Positions 1-8,294 of a stretch of DNA of 38,194 nt are shown here, in pieces. The stretch is taken from positions 1 to 38,194 of the forward strand of contig JAJRRI010000161.1 of assembly GCA_024279685.1 (NCBI GenBank), read 5' to 3'. Under the pieces are notes generated by a model that ran no database searches, was not told where the DNA came from, and saw only the letters and a list, made by a program, of their open reading frames with translations. Each line of letters opens with the position of its first letter. Position 1 is the first letter of the stretch. A program made the translations under genes and the position numbers. The stretch is from Verrucomicrobiota bacterium. GTDB taxonomy: Bacteria; Verrucomicrobiota; Kiritimatiellia; Kiritimatiellales; Pontiellaceae.

Positions 1-19
1 ACCGCCGGAAGCTGGAGTT

Positions 20-1165
20 TTAGCGCGGCAGTTTAATTCCACGACGAATATAAGTGGGAACATCCAGATCTTGCCCTTCGTGGATTGTGGAATCAAGATT
101 GGCAAAACGTCCCTTGCCGATGGTTTCGAGCGGGAGTTCACCCTGCCCTGAATTGAAGCCAAATCCCATTTGCCGACGGGCATCGTCCATGAGCGGTTCC
201 TTCCATTCTTCAGCCACCAAGACGATGGCAGACAAACGGTTCTCGCAAGCGGAATCGATCGCCACGCCAAAGTTGACCCAGCTATCTTCCGGAAGCTTTT
301 CTTGAACCTGCCGCATGACTTCATCGATCTCACTGAGTTTTAAATCCGGCCCACCGGTCAGGCCAATGATAAGGCCGGCCGCCTTCTCAAGTACTTTTCC
401 GTCATTGAGTAATCGATGCTTCACTATTTTTTCAGCCACCGCCGTGCCGCGATCAACGCCGGAGGCATCGGCACCCGCATAGTGACAGAAGCCATCACAA
501 TTGCGCAGCATGATTTGAATACAGGCAAAGTCTAGCCCACAGACCCCAGTTTGCGAAAGCATGCGCCATAACGCAAAGATCCCGTCGATCATCATCTGCT
601 GACTACGGGCAAAGATCTGCTCAACCGGAAGATCGGCATCGGAGCGATCCACCATCATTTCGTTTGGAATGCGGATGATGGCATCGGCATGGGTACGGAT
701 GCGTTTCAGTGCATCTTCCGCTTTCCGAGTGATCGACTTACCTTCGAATGCAAACGGGAGGGTCAACATACACAGTACCAATGTGCCCGCCTCCCGTGCA
801 ATTCGGGTAATCACCGGAACCGCGCCCGATCCGGTACCCCCGCCAAGACCCGCCACAATAACCAATAAGTCGGCTTGGCGGAGCTGCGCCCGGATATTCG
901 AAAAATCCTTTTCGATGGATTGTCGCCCAAGCTCCACATCGCCCCCGGCGCTACATCCGTTGGTTACCGTACGTCCCACATGAATGACCCGGATGGCCGC
1001 GGTCGCTTCCAAACCCTTAGTATCCGTATCAATCGCCACGGCGTCCAGTTCAGGGTTAAGTTCGCACATACGGGCAACAGCTGGGGTTCCGCTACTCCCA
1101 ACGCCCATCACCAAAATACGCGGTGCGGATATTTTTAGTCCTTCTTTTGTCGCCCGTTCACTCAT
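20..1165 (-). CDS. ftsZ: Cell division protein FtsZ, divergent
   Basis: Tubulin-like GTPase that forms the cytokinetic ring. I start it at the ATG at 1163-1165 (381 aa, beginning MSERATKEG); a longer reading adds 66 residues that lie inside ftsA. The tubulin signature GGGTGSG is at residues 108-114 and the nucleotide-binding GVGSSGTPAV at 21-30, where most FtsZ have GGGGGNAV. The T7 synergy loop, usually NxDFAD, reads GLDFAC (210-215), so Asp212 is kept but the usual Asn and second Asp are Gly210 and Cys215. The tail DLDVPTYIRRG (366-376) matches the conserved C-terminal peptide that binds FtsA, so it should still be membrane-recruited. The start overlaps the ftsA stop by 8 bp, suggesting translational coupling. 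The identity is secure; full GTPase activity is not. Confidence 0.93.
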   Translation of the reverse strand: MSERATKEGLKISAPRILVMGVGSSGTPAVARMCELNPELDAVAIDTDTKGLEATAAIRVIHVGRTVTNGCSAGGDVELGRQSIEKDFSNIRAQLRQADLLVIVAGLGGGTGSGAVPVITRIAREAGTLVLCMLTLPFAFEGKSITRKAEDALKRIRTHADAIIRIPNEMMVDRSDADLPVEQIFARSQQMMIDGIFALWRMLSQTGVCGLDFACIQIMLRNCDGFCHYAGADASGVDRGTAVAEKIVKHRLLNDGKVLEKAAGLIIGLTGGPDLKLSEIDEVMRQVQEKLPEDSWVNFGVAIDSACENRLSAIVLVAEEWKEPLMDDARRQMGFGFNSGQGELPLETIGKGRFANLDSTIHEGQDLDVPTYIRRGIKLPR

Positions 1166-2381
1166 GCGAACTTCCCCAGAAAATCGTGGCGAACTTTTTA
1201 CGTAACGTGGGGTTTTCTTCACGCTTGTGCAGAGCGGCGGCGTAACGAATTCCGCCAATATGAGCCGCATATCGCGGTGCGTCCTTGGTTGAAGGCAACC
1301 CATGGACCGCGGTGGGTTTGCCGAATGAACAGGGCGCATTGAACACCTTCTGCCCCAAATCACGAACCCCGTTCAGGAAGGCTCCGCCGCCACAAAGCAA
1401 CACGCCGGCGGTCATCGGAATATTTGAACAATGCTGATCGATCTGTTTTTTCACCAGCACGAAAATTTCTTCCATGCGGGCGTTGATAATGGTGTTTAGC
1501 GTGACGGCTCTCACCATCTTGCTTGGAAATCCCTGTTGGGCGGGGATCGATATATTATGATCGCGCTCCATCAAATTCGTAAGCGCACTTCCATCGTTCT
1601 TCTTTACCAGTTCGGCCTGACCGGATGGAATCTTGAGACCGATGGAAATATCGTTTGTGATGTGCTCACCCCCCACAGCAATCGATGCAGCGGCCTGCAC
1701 CAACCTATCGTGATAGAGCACAAAGTCCGTGGTTCCACCTCCGATATCGATGACTAAAACACCGGCTTTTTTTTGTTCCTCGTTCACCACGGCGATCGCC
1801 GAGCAGAGGCCGCTAAAAATGGCATCGGTGCAATGAATCGGTGCGTCGTCGACAATTTTACGGAAGTTATCCACCGTGCTACGCTTACCGTGAATATTGA
1901 GCATATCGAGTCTCAACTCCTCACCGGTCATCCCGACGGGGCTCGTGACATCAAAGAGATCATCAATCTGAAAATATTGTTGGAGGGTATGGAGTTTGAT
2001 CCGATTTTCCGGTAGCGCTACTTTACGTGCCACCTCGGAAACCTCCTCAATATCCTCCACATTGACCTCAGAGAGTTGATTATCCTCGGGATCGACTAAC
2101 TTTAGAATGCCCGTATTTGTTTTACTTTCGGCCTGCCCGCCGGAGGTAATGAGATGGATCGTGTGGATTCTTTTACGAAAGTCTGCCTCGGCTGCTTTGA
2201 GCGCGGCACGCACACTAGCAATCGCATGGTCACGGTTAATAATTTCACCCTTACGAATCCCGCGCGATTCAGCTTCGCCAAGACCCGTTACCGAAACCTC
2301 TCCATCCCCACGTAGCTCGCCCACCATCACGCGCACGGTGCTTGTCCCTATCTCTAAAACTGCAATTGATTCGATGCTCAT
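1158..2381 (-). CDS. ftsA: Cell division protein FtsA
   Basis: Actin-fold ATPase that tethers FtsZ to the inner membrane and recruits later division proteins. The 407-residue length is normal. Actin-family motifs are visible: the N-terminal phosphate-1 loop (IAVLEIGTSTVRVMVGE, residues 6-22), the phosphate-2 motif VIDIGGGTTDFVLY in the middle, and a C-terminal LLCGGGAFLNGV adenosine motif. The last residues, LRKKFATIFWGSSHE, are basic and hydrophobic and could form the amphipathic membrane-targeting helix typical of FtsA. It lies one base downstream of the ftsQ stop and its own end overlaps ftsZ, so ftsQ-ftsA-ftsZ are probably co-transcribed. The divergent FtsZ partner keeps the C-terminal peptide that FtsA normally binds. 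Confidence 0.95.
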   Translation of the reverse strand: MSIESIAVLEIGTSTVRVMVGELRGDGEVSVTGLGEAESRGIRKGEIINRDHAIASVRAALKAAEADFRKRIHTIHLITSGGQAESKTNTGILKLVDPEDNQLSEVNVEDIEEVSEVARKVALPENRIKLHTLQQYFQIDDLFDVTSPVGMTGEELRLDMLNIHGKRSTVDNFRKIVDDAPIHCTDAIFSGLCSAIAVVNEEQKKAGVLVIDIGGGTTDFVLYHDRLVQAAASIAVGGEHITNDISIGLKIPSGQAELVKKNDGSALTNLMERDHNISIPAQQGFPSKMVRAVTLNTIINARMEEIFVLVKKQIDQHCSNIPMTAGVLLCGGGAFLNGVRDLGQKVFNAPCSFGKPTAVHGLPSTKDAPRYAAHIGGIRYAAALHKREENPTLRKKFATIFWGSSHE

Positions 2382-2382
2382 T

Positions 2383-3222
2383 TCAATAATATGTAACGGG
2401 CACTTTAGCCGAATCGAGGGTGAGATCTACGTCTTTAACGCGCTTGCCCTGTCCACTGGAAATTTTGATGACCGTGGCCAGGTCTTGTAACTTGGATTTA
2501 AGTGAGAAGCGTGGCATTCGCACGCGTATATCGCCCTTGAGCCGTATGTCTATGAAGTCGGCATACTTTATATCAAGGCTTTCGAGTTGGACATAAGAGC
2601 GCAACGAGCCGGAGCTATCGCACAATGCAATAATCTTGAGGGCGGTCTCCACGTCCGGATACTTGACCGGCAGGCCGAGTCGTAGATCCTCATCCAGCCC
2701 TTTAATTAAGGGGAGAGCCACTGCACTTTGGCGCGGTGGAAGTACTACACCGTAGCGATCCACCATAAACGGAAAGCGCCGCGATTGCCGCCCGGTAATG
2801 CGGGCCACCGGCAGGCGTTCTTTCACTTTAATAATCAGCGTGTGCGGCAACTTGCGCTCTAGATAAACGGATTCCACCACCGGCACTTTACTCAGTGCCA
2901 TCTCAATATCTTTGAAATCGACCGCAAAGAGATTCTTGCCTTCCGATAAACCCGTATATTCGCGGATGCGGTCTTCGGTCAATTTTCCATCGCAGGAGAT
3001 CACCAAATGCTGGATTTCAAACCGAGGATTGCTTGAAAAGAGCTTCCGTCCCATCAGATCGAAGCCGGCCTTGATTCCGAATAGCACCGCACCCACCACC
3101 ACGAGTAATAGAATGATGCTAAATGAGCGACGTGCCATCGCAGACGAATCCGCTCCTGAGCGTTTTTTTCTCTTAACATACAACGGTTTTCCCCGCTGCG
3201 TCTTCTTTTTCGGTCTACCCAT
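2383..3222 (-). CDS. ftsQ: Cell division protein FtsQ/DivIB
   Basis: Bitopic inner-membrane divisome protein linking the cytoplasmic Z-ring to the periplasmic FtsB/FtsL subcomplex. The 279-residue product has a strongly basic cytoplasmic N-terminus (residues 1-32, many Lys and Arg). One transmembrane helix follows at about 33-54. Then comes a POTRA-like region at about 66-140, with the pattern VxVKERLPVARI ending its last strand, and a FtsQ beta domain with DRYGVVLPP. It sits between ddl and ftsA, the classical dcw order, 28 bp after ddl and 1 bp before ftsA. Sequence is poorly conserved in this family, so position and topology carry much of the call. Confidence 0.88.
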   Translation of the reverse strand: MGRPKKKTQRGKPLYVKRKKRSGADSSAMARRSFSIILLLVVVGAVLFGIKAGFDLMGRKLFSSNPRFEIQHLVISCDGKLTEDRIREYTGLSEGKNLFAVDFKDIEMALSKVPVVESVYLERKLPHTLIIKVKERLPVARITGRQSRRFPFMVDRYGVVLPPRQSAVALPLIKGLDEDLRLGLPVKYPDVETALKIIALCDSSGSLRSYVQLESLDIKYADFIDIRLKGDIRVRMPRFSLKSKLQDLATVIKISSGQGKRVKDVDLTLDSAKVPVTYY

Positions 3223-3250
3223 TTACTACACCCTTAAAATAATTTTCGCA

Positions 3251-4141
3251 CTATAAGCGAGCCCGTTCCATGATTCGACAACAAAGCTCTGAAAACCCGA
3301 TGCCGGCGGCTTCAGCGGCCTTTGGAAGCAGGCTCGTGGCGGTAAACCCCGGGATGCTATTGAGTTCGAGCACATAGGGAATTCCTTCCGGCGATAGGCG
3401 AAAATCAACGCGTCCGAAGCCTTCTGCCCCCAAGCACTCAAAGGTTTTTAGTGCGATAGCTTTCAATTGCTCCGTGGTTTCGTCCGAAAGCTCAGCCGGC
3501 ACCGTATATTGCGTATCGCCAGTCACATATTTAGCCTCAAAATCGTACCAGTCGGAAGCCGTTCGAATCTCCACCACCGGAAGAGCTTCATCATCCACAA
3601 GGCCCACAGTTAATTCACGCCCGGGAATGTATTCCTCCACCAGCGCTTCGCCGGAGTATTGAGCGGCATCGGCAAATGCAGCCTCCCAGTCGGCCTCTTC
3701 GAATACCCGATGGCAACCGACACTCGACCCCTCGCACGGCGGTTTTACGACAAGAGGAAGTGAAATCTTTCGGACGGTGGCATCGGAAAGAACTTCGCCC
3801 GCCGGAACGAGAATTCCATGGGCCGCCAAACGCTCACGCGTCAGCACCTTGTCGAAAGCAATCCGGCACGATTCTATCCCCGACCCCGTATAGGGCATCT
3901 TGAGTTTTTCCAGCACTTGCTGAACCTCTCCATCTTCACCAAAGGTTCCGTGCAACGCCACAAATACAGCCTCCACGCCAGCGGGAAGATCAATCGTTCG
4001 TACGACAACATCAATCTCCACCACTTCGTAGCCGCCCTCACGTAGCCCCTGCGCAATCGCAGTCCCCGACCGTAACGAAATCTCACGTTCCGATGAAATT
4101 CCACCTTTTAAAACCGCAACCCGCTTAAATCTTTTTTCCAT
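3251..4141 (-). CDS. ddl: D-alanine--D-alanine ligase
   Basis: ATP-grasp enzyme that joins two D-Ala molecules for the peptidoglycan stem peptide, in the cytoplasm. The N-terminal VAVLKGGISSEREISLRSG is the substrate-binding start of Ddl. The central LPLVVKPPCEGSSVGC loop binds ATP. The C-terminal GFGRVDFRL and ELNSIPGFTATSLLPKAA carry the metal-binding Asp, Glu and Asn residues. I place the start at MEKRFKR (ATG at 4139-4141, 296 aa); upstream ATGs at 4162 and 4150 would add 7 or 3 residues and cannot be excluded. It leads the ddl-ftsQ-ftsA-ftsZ run and is divergent from the membrane protein at 4239, with the shared promoter region at 4142-4238. Confidence 0.94.
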   Translation of the reverse strand: MEKRFKRVAVLKGGISSEREISLRSGTAIAQGLREGGYEVVEIDVVVRTIDLPAGVEAVFVALHGTFGEDGEVQQVLEKLKMPYTGSGIESCRIAFDKVLTRERLAAHGILVPAGEVLSDATVRKISLPLVVKPPCEGSSVGCHRVFEEADWEAAFADAAQYSGEALVEEYIPGRELTVGLVDDEALPVVEIRTASDWYDFEAKYVTGDTQYTVPAELSDETTEQLKAIALKTFECLGAEGFGRVDFRLSPEGIPYVLELNSIPGFTATSLLPKAAEAAGIGFSELCCRIMERARL

Positions 4142-4238
4142 GCCGCCCATTAAACAAAACATTCCCTTCAGCGCAAAGCCGTAAAGTCGTCTGACTGTTC
4201 CCTTTGCCTCTAACTGAGGAAATAGGATAGAAAAGGGT

Positions 4239-4946
4239 ATGTTTAAATTTTTTAAGATGCTGATCGGAACCGTACTGTTGCCCGCCTGTTGGGCGGCTTC
4301 GGCGGCGGTCTACACCCTCTACCAAACTTCGGTAGAGTCGGCGCTAGAGACTCCGCTTGCGACTTGGGCGCTACCGATCGGGTTTGTATTGTGGGTGGCA
4401 ATTTATTTCCTGCTCCCTCGTCCTTTTCGCACGTATGTTCTTGGACACGAGCTAACTCACGCAATGTGGGCGCTGATGATGGGCGGACGGGTTGGGAGGC
4501 TTAAGGTCGGAAAGAATGGCGGCCACGTGATGCTCTCGAAAACCAATTTTATCATTACCCTAGCTCCTTATTTTTTCCCTTTCTATTCCTTCCTCGTGAT
4601 TGCCGCCTACTACCTCGCTGGAATTTGGCTTGAGGTCGATCCCTATACATCCTGGTGGCTCGGTGCGGTAGGGTTTACCTGGGCATTCCACGTTACCTTT
4701 ACGTTGAATATGCTCGCCGAGCGGCAACCGGATATTCAAGAACATGGCCGGATTTTTTCCTATGCGGTCATCTATCTGATGAACGTGCTGGTCATCGGAA
4801 TCTGGATGGTACTGGTCGGCTCTCCGGAGTTCGGAAATTTTGGTAACCTACTCGCTCATGAAAATTCCGTAATGTACAATTATGCCTATCAATGGGTCAT
4901 CACGACATGGGTTTATGCGGCCACGCTGATTGAAAGTTTAAAGTAA
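4239..4946 (+). CDS. Integral membrane protein with HExxH motif (M50-like)
   Basis: Predicted inner-membrane protein of 235 residues with about five or six hydrophobic segments (roughly 7-27, 42-60, 98-125, 137-158, 175-195 and possibly 213-232). The motif GHELTHAMWALMMGG (69-83) has the HExxH zinc-binding signature (His70, Glu71, His74). It is placed at a membrane edge and followed by a glycine, as in site-2-protease-like M50 enzymes. I do not see the second M50 motif (N-x-x-P-x-x-x-LDG), so a proteolytic role is only a guess and the substrate is unknown. An A/G-rich stretch (AGAAAAGGGT) lies just before the ATG. It is divergent from ddl and convergent with ptsI, ending only 4 bp from that gene. 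Confidence 0.75.
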   Translation: MFKFFKMLIGTVLLPACWAASAAVYTLYQTSVESALETPLATWALPIGFVLWVAIYFLLPRPFRTYVLGHELTHAMWALMMGGRVGRLKVGKNGGHVMLSKTNFIITLAPYFFPFYSFLVIAAYYLAGIWLEVDPYTSWWLGAVGFTWAFHVTFTLNMLAERQPDIQEHGRIFSYAVIYLMNVLVIGIWMVLVGSPEFGNFGNLLAHENSVMYNYAYQWVITTWVYAATLIESLK

Positions 4947-4950
4947 TTCC

Positions 4951-6726
4951 CTACTCCGAGAGTTCAAGAACCTCAGGAGCGACCCGCTCGATCATCTCAT
5001 GACAGAGTTTTTCGACATGCTCCGCAGATGAGGAAGTGAGTGCCTTGCGGGCTAGATCGACGGCATCTGAATAGTGGAGTTTCCGGATCACACCCTTGAT
5101 CAACGGCGCCTGAGAGGGACTCACACTAAGTTCATCAACGCCGAGGCCGATTAACAACGGAACGAGTATTGGACTCGCCGCCATTTGCCCGCAAACACAA
5201 GTCCAAAGATTATGTTTACGGCTTACTTTAACCACATTATCGATCAAACGAAGAATGGCTATATGCGTGGGTTGATAGAGATGTGCTACGTTCTCATTTC
5301 CACGATCCACCGCCATGGTGTATTGGATCAAATCGTTCGTCCCGAGACTAAAAAAGCTAACATGCGGCGCAATTAGATCGGCCACGAGGGCGGCGGAAGG
5401 AACCTCGATCATTGTGCCAATCAGAATATTTTCGTTGAACGGAATGTTTTTCGTGCGGAGCTCATCCATACACTCGTGCAGAATGGCATTGGCATCAAGG
5501 ACCTCCTGAACACAGGAAACCATCGGGTACATAATGCGAACATTCTCATTTACACTCGCACGGAGGATGGCGCGGAGCTGGGTCTTGAACAGTTTTGGGC
5601 GCGAAAGGCATAGGCGGATGGCTCGGTCCCCGAGGAATGGATTCATTTCATCGGGCATCTGAAAGTTGGAGGGCAACTTATCCGCCCCGAAATCAAGGGT
5701 GCGGATCACCACGTTGGAGGGGTATTGTGAGCGGGCGGCCTGTTCATATGCGGTAGCCTGTTCTTCTTCATCAGGCAGCGAGTCGCCGGTTAGAAAAAGA
5801 AATTCAGTACGAAAAAGCCCGATCCCCTTCGCTCCCCGCGCCTCAATCACATCTAACTCTTCGAGTAGCTCAATGTTTGCGGAGATCGGCACTAAATAGC
5901 CGTCTTGGGTTTCCGGGGGTTTATCACGCAGGGTGTCGAGTTTGGAAAGAATCTGCTCCTGATCTTCAGCCCGTTTTTTATATTCAGCTAAACGAGCATC
6001 CGTGGGGTGGACGTAAACCCGCCCCCGCGAGCCATCGATCAAGATAAAATCGCCGGCGGAAACAACAGCGGTGATGTTATGCAAGCCAACCACAGCCGGA
6101 ACTTCCAGGGCTTTTGCCATGATCGAAGTATGGGAGGTTACACTCCCCAAATCGGTCACAAAACCCTGCACTAATTTCCGATCAATGCTGGCGGTATCGG
6201 AGGGGGCAAGATCGTGGGCAACAACAATACAAGGATCATTAATTTGTGCCATTTGATCGAGTGTTTTACCCACCAGGTTCGCCATGATCCGTTTGGTTAC
6301 ATCACGAATATCGGTAGCTCGCTCAGAGAGATAGGAGTCCTCCATCTTGGCCAGCATGTCGGCATAGCGGTTGGCGACGGTTTGCAGGATAGGCTCAATG
6401 TTAATCAAATCTTTCTCAAGACCCCGGATAACATCTTCGATAAAGGTACGGTCATCGACCACCAACATGTGAGCTTCGAAGATGCTGGCATGTTCGTCGC
6501 CCAATACATCGGCTACCTGCTTTTGAATGAGCTTGAGCTGATCATGGGTGGCCATCAGCGCCATTTCGAACCGTGCGATTTCAAGGGGGATTTCTTCAGG
6601 AGTGATATCGCGTTGGACGATGGGTTGGGTCTGGAGCGAAAGAAGTTGAACTTGCTCAACAGCGATCCCCGGAGAAACGCCTATTCCTTTAAGGGTGATT
6701 TCACTCTTTTTATAGTGCTCTGCCAC
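4951..6726 (-). CDS. ptsI: Phosphoenolpyruvate-protein phosphotransferase, Enzyme I
   Basis: Takes phosphate from PEP and passes it to the active-site histidine of HPr. The 591-residue length is typical of EI. The N-terminal HPr-binding and phosphohistidine part contains SVTSHTSIMAKALEVPAVVG with the active His. The C-terminal PEP-binding barrel contains GIGLFRTEFLF, the arginine-rich GDRAIRLCLSRP, and SLGTNDLIQYTMAVDRGN. The start is a GTG at 6724-6726, five bases after ptsH. No sugar-specific EII genes are in the window, so with hprK next door a regulatory relay is as likely as sugar uptake. It is the last gene of the gpmI-to-ptsI run and meets the 4239-4946 gene tail to tail. Confidence 0.96.
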   Translation of the reverse strand: MAEHYKKSEITLKGIGVSPGIAVEQVQLLSLQTQPIVQRDITPEEIPLEIARFEMALMATHDQLKLIQKQVADVLGDEHASIFEAHMLVVDDRTFIEDVIRGLEKDLINIEPILQTVANRYADMLAKMEDSYLSERATDIRDVTKRIMANLVGKTLDQMAQINDPCIVVAHDLAPSDTASIDRKLVQGFVTDLGSVTSHTSIMAKALEVPAVVGLHNITAVVSAGDFILIDGSRGRVYVHPTDARLAEYKKRAEDQEQILSKLDTLRDKPPETQDGYLVPISANIELLEELDVIEARGAKGIGLFRTEFLFLTGDSLPDEEEQATAYEQAARSQYPSNVVIRTLDFGADKLPSNFQMPDEMNPFLGDRAIRLCLSRPKLFKTQLRAILRASVNENVRIMYPMVSCVQEVLDANAILHECMDELRTKNIPFNENILIGTMIEVPSAALVADLIAPHVSFFSLGTNDLIQYTMAVDRGNENVAHLYQPTHIAILRLIDNVVKVSRKHNLWTCVCGQMAASPILVPLLIGLGVDELSVSPSQAPLIKGVIRKLHYSDAVDLARKALTSSSAEHVEKLCHEMIERVAPEVLELSE

Positions 6727-6731
6727 GGGGA

Positions 6732-7010
6732 TCAGTCCTCGTAAAATTTGTTAACAAACAACTCCTCGATTTCGGCCATGGCATCCTGGGCATCCTCTCC
6801 CAACGCACTTACCTGCATGATACTGCCAGGAAAGCCCTCTATCGTCATCAAACCTAAAATGCTCTTACAGGAGACCTTATTACCATCTTTTTCAATAAAA
6901 ATATCGCAACTATACTTCCCCGCAGCCTTTACAAGCAACGCGGCCGGTCGCGCATGAATTCCGTATTCATTCATCACTTTAAAGTTCTTTATTATTTCTA
7001 TCTCAGCCAC
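6732..7010 (-). CDS. ptsH: Phosphocarrier protein HPr
   Basis: Small cytoplasmic phosphocarrier of 92 residues. The EI-phosphorylated histidine lies in YGIHARPAA (His19). The regulatory serine targeted by HPr kinase lies in KSILGLM (Ser50). Both sites are present, so this HPr can in principle be modified by EI and by HprK, like the carbon-sensing HPr of Firmicutes and the PTS-Ntr-like systems of Gram-negatives. Translation starts at a GTG (7008-7010) that overlaps the end of hprK by 8 bp. The gap to ptsI is 5 bp. The three genes therefore form a translationally linked unit. Confidence 0.96.
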   Translation of the reverse strand: MAEIEIIKNFKVMNEYGIHARPAALLVKAAGKYSCDIFIEKDGNKVSCKSILGLMTIEGFPGSIMQVSALGEDAQDAMAEIEELFVNKFYED

Positions 7011-7941
7011 GGCGCACCCGACCTTTGGTTAAACGGCTGATGATTTTATCGTCAAGTTCCTTGGCGGCATCATGACCGAGTTCCTTAAGTTTTTGATTCA
7101 GAGCCGCTACTTCGACTATATTTGCCATATCCCGACCCGAACGAACGGGTAACGTGATACACGGAATTTCCAGTTCCAAGAAGGTAACGGTTTCCGGATG
7201 AACTCCCGTCCGATCTTCCTCGCCGGTAGGTTTTTTTAAATCGATCACCACATCAAGCTCAGTCTCCCGTCGAATGGAGGCTACACCAAATAAACTTGGA
7301 ACATGAATGATACCCAATCCACGGATTTCCATATGGTAGCGGGTCACCTCATTCGCCCAGCAAACGATACGCCCACGGCTTGTGCGGCGGATTTCGGTGA
7401 CATCATCAGAAACCAAGCTATAGCCGCGCTCAATCAATGACAGTGCCGTTTCGCTTTTTCCGATACCGGGATCGCCTCGTAGCAAAACCCCAATCCCCAT
7501 CACTTCCATCATGGTTCCTTGAATTCGCTTGCGGGGCGCAGCCAGTTTTTCGAGTAAAACCGTGCACTCGTTCACAAAATTCATCGTAACCATTGGCGTC
7601 TGGATCACGGGGACTTTAAACTCCTCCGCCAGTTCGGTAATCCCTTTGGGAACCCGTCGATTTCGGGTAATTATAATACAGGGTATTTTTTGTTCAAATA
7701 ACTGCCGAAGCCGTTGTTCTTTTTTCTGAACAGATAGGCTTTTCAGGTAGGTAAATTCAGCTAATCCAAAAATTTGAAGACGCTGGTTGGCAAAATACTG
7801 AAAGAACCCAGTCAGCGCCAAACCGGGACGGTTCATGGCGATTTCCGGCAGACTATTTTCTAAATATTTCTCGCCTGCAATGATGCGTAGCGACAGCCGC
7901 TCCGCACCTTCTTCCCATAATTCTTTCACTGTAATAGCCAA
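7003..7941 (-). CDS. hprK: HPr kinase/phosphorylase
   Basis: Bifunctional enzyme that phosphorylates the regulatory serine of HPr and removes it by phosphorolysis. The 312-residue protein has the usual N-terminal domain and a C-terminal kinase core. The P-loop GDPGIGKSE is at about 156-164, SDDV at 178-181, and the signature EIRGLGIIHVPSLFG follows. The conserved His-Gly just before the P-loop in characterised enzymes appears as Gln141-Gly142, which is unusual. The start codon is TTG (7939-7941), preceded at good distance by a perfect AGGAGG, which settles the start. It lies between hpf and ptsH, overlapping ptsH by 8 bp. Confidence 0.94.
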   Translation of the reverse strand: MAITVKELWEEGAERLSLRIIAGEKYLENSLPEIAMNRPGLALTGFFQYFANQRLQIFGLAEFTYLKSLSVQKKEQRLRQLFEQKIPCIIITRNRRVPKGITELAEEFKVPVIQTPMVTMNFVNECTVLLEKLAAPRKRIQGTMMEVMGIGVLLRGDPGIGKSETALSLIERGYSLVSDDVTEIRRTSRGRIVCWANEVTRYHMEIRGLGIIHVPSLFGVASIRRETELDVVIDLKKPTGEEDRTGVHPETVTFLELEIPCITLPVRSGRDMANIVEVAALNQKLKELGHDAAKELDDKIISRLTKGRVRRG

Positions 7942-7976
7942 AATTTACCTCCTGAAAAATATACGTTCCGGTCTGT

Positions 7977-8273
7977 CTACTTATGGTGATCCTGAATTTT
8001 ATCGCGCTGTTTACGCAACTGACGCTCCGCGTGTTCAATGGAACGATCGATTGCATCATACATATTTTCCGAATTTTCTTTGGCCGTAATCCGGATATGA
8101 TTAGAGGCCTGAATCACAATTTCACTCACATAGTCGCGGTTTTCCATATCCAAAATTACATGCACCGTTTCCACCCGCGGAAACATGCCGAGGCATCGCT
8201 CCAGTTTCTCGTTGAGATGCTCCTTCATGTTGCTGGTTACCTTGACGTGCCGGCCTGTGATACTTATTTGCAT
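7977..8273 (-). CDS. hpf: Ribosome hibernation promoting factor, short form
   Basis: Binds the 30S decoding region and helps ribosomes dimerise or fall silent in slow growth. The 98-residue protein is the short HPF/YfiA type, without the C-terminal dimerisation domain of long HPF. Typical features are the start MQISITGRHVKVTSNMKEHLNEKL, the strand VHVILDMENRDYVSEIVIQA, and the helix MYDAIDRSIEHAERQLRKQRDK. A strong ribosome site AAGGAG lies 5 bases before the ATG. It sits between lptB and hprK, the same neighbourhood as hpf in many Proteobacteria, where rpoN and ptsN are also present. Confidence 0.93.
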   Translation of the reverse strand: MQISITGRHVKVTSNMKEHLNEKLERCLGMFPRVETVHVILDMENRDYVSEIVIQASNHIRITAKENSENMYDAIDRSIEHAERQLRKQRDKIQDHHK

Positions 8274-8294
8274 GATTGCTCCTTTTTGGTTGAG

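Noticed and set aside
1166-1363. A 66-residue N-terminal extension of FtsZ
   Set aside because: It lies inside ftsA on the same strand, has no family similarity, and the core FtsZ begins right after the ATG at 1165.
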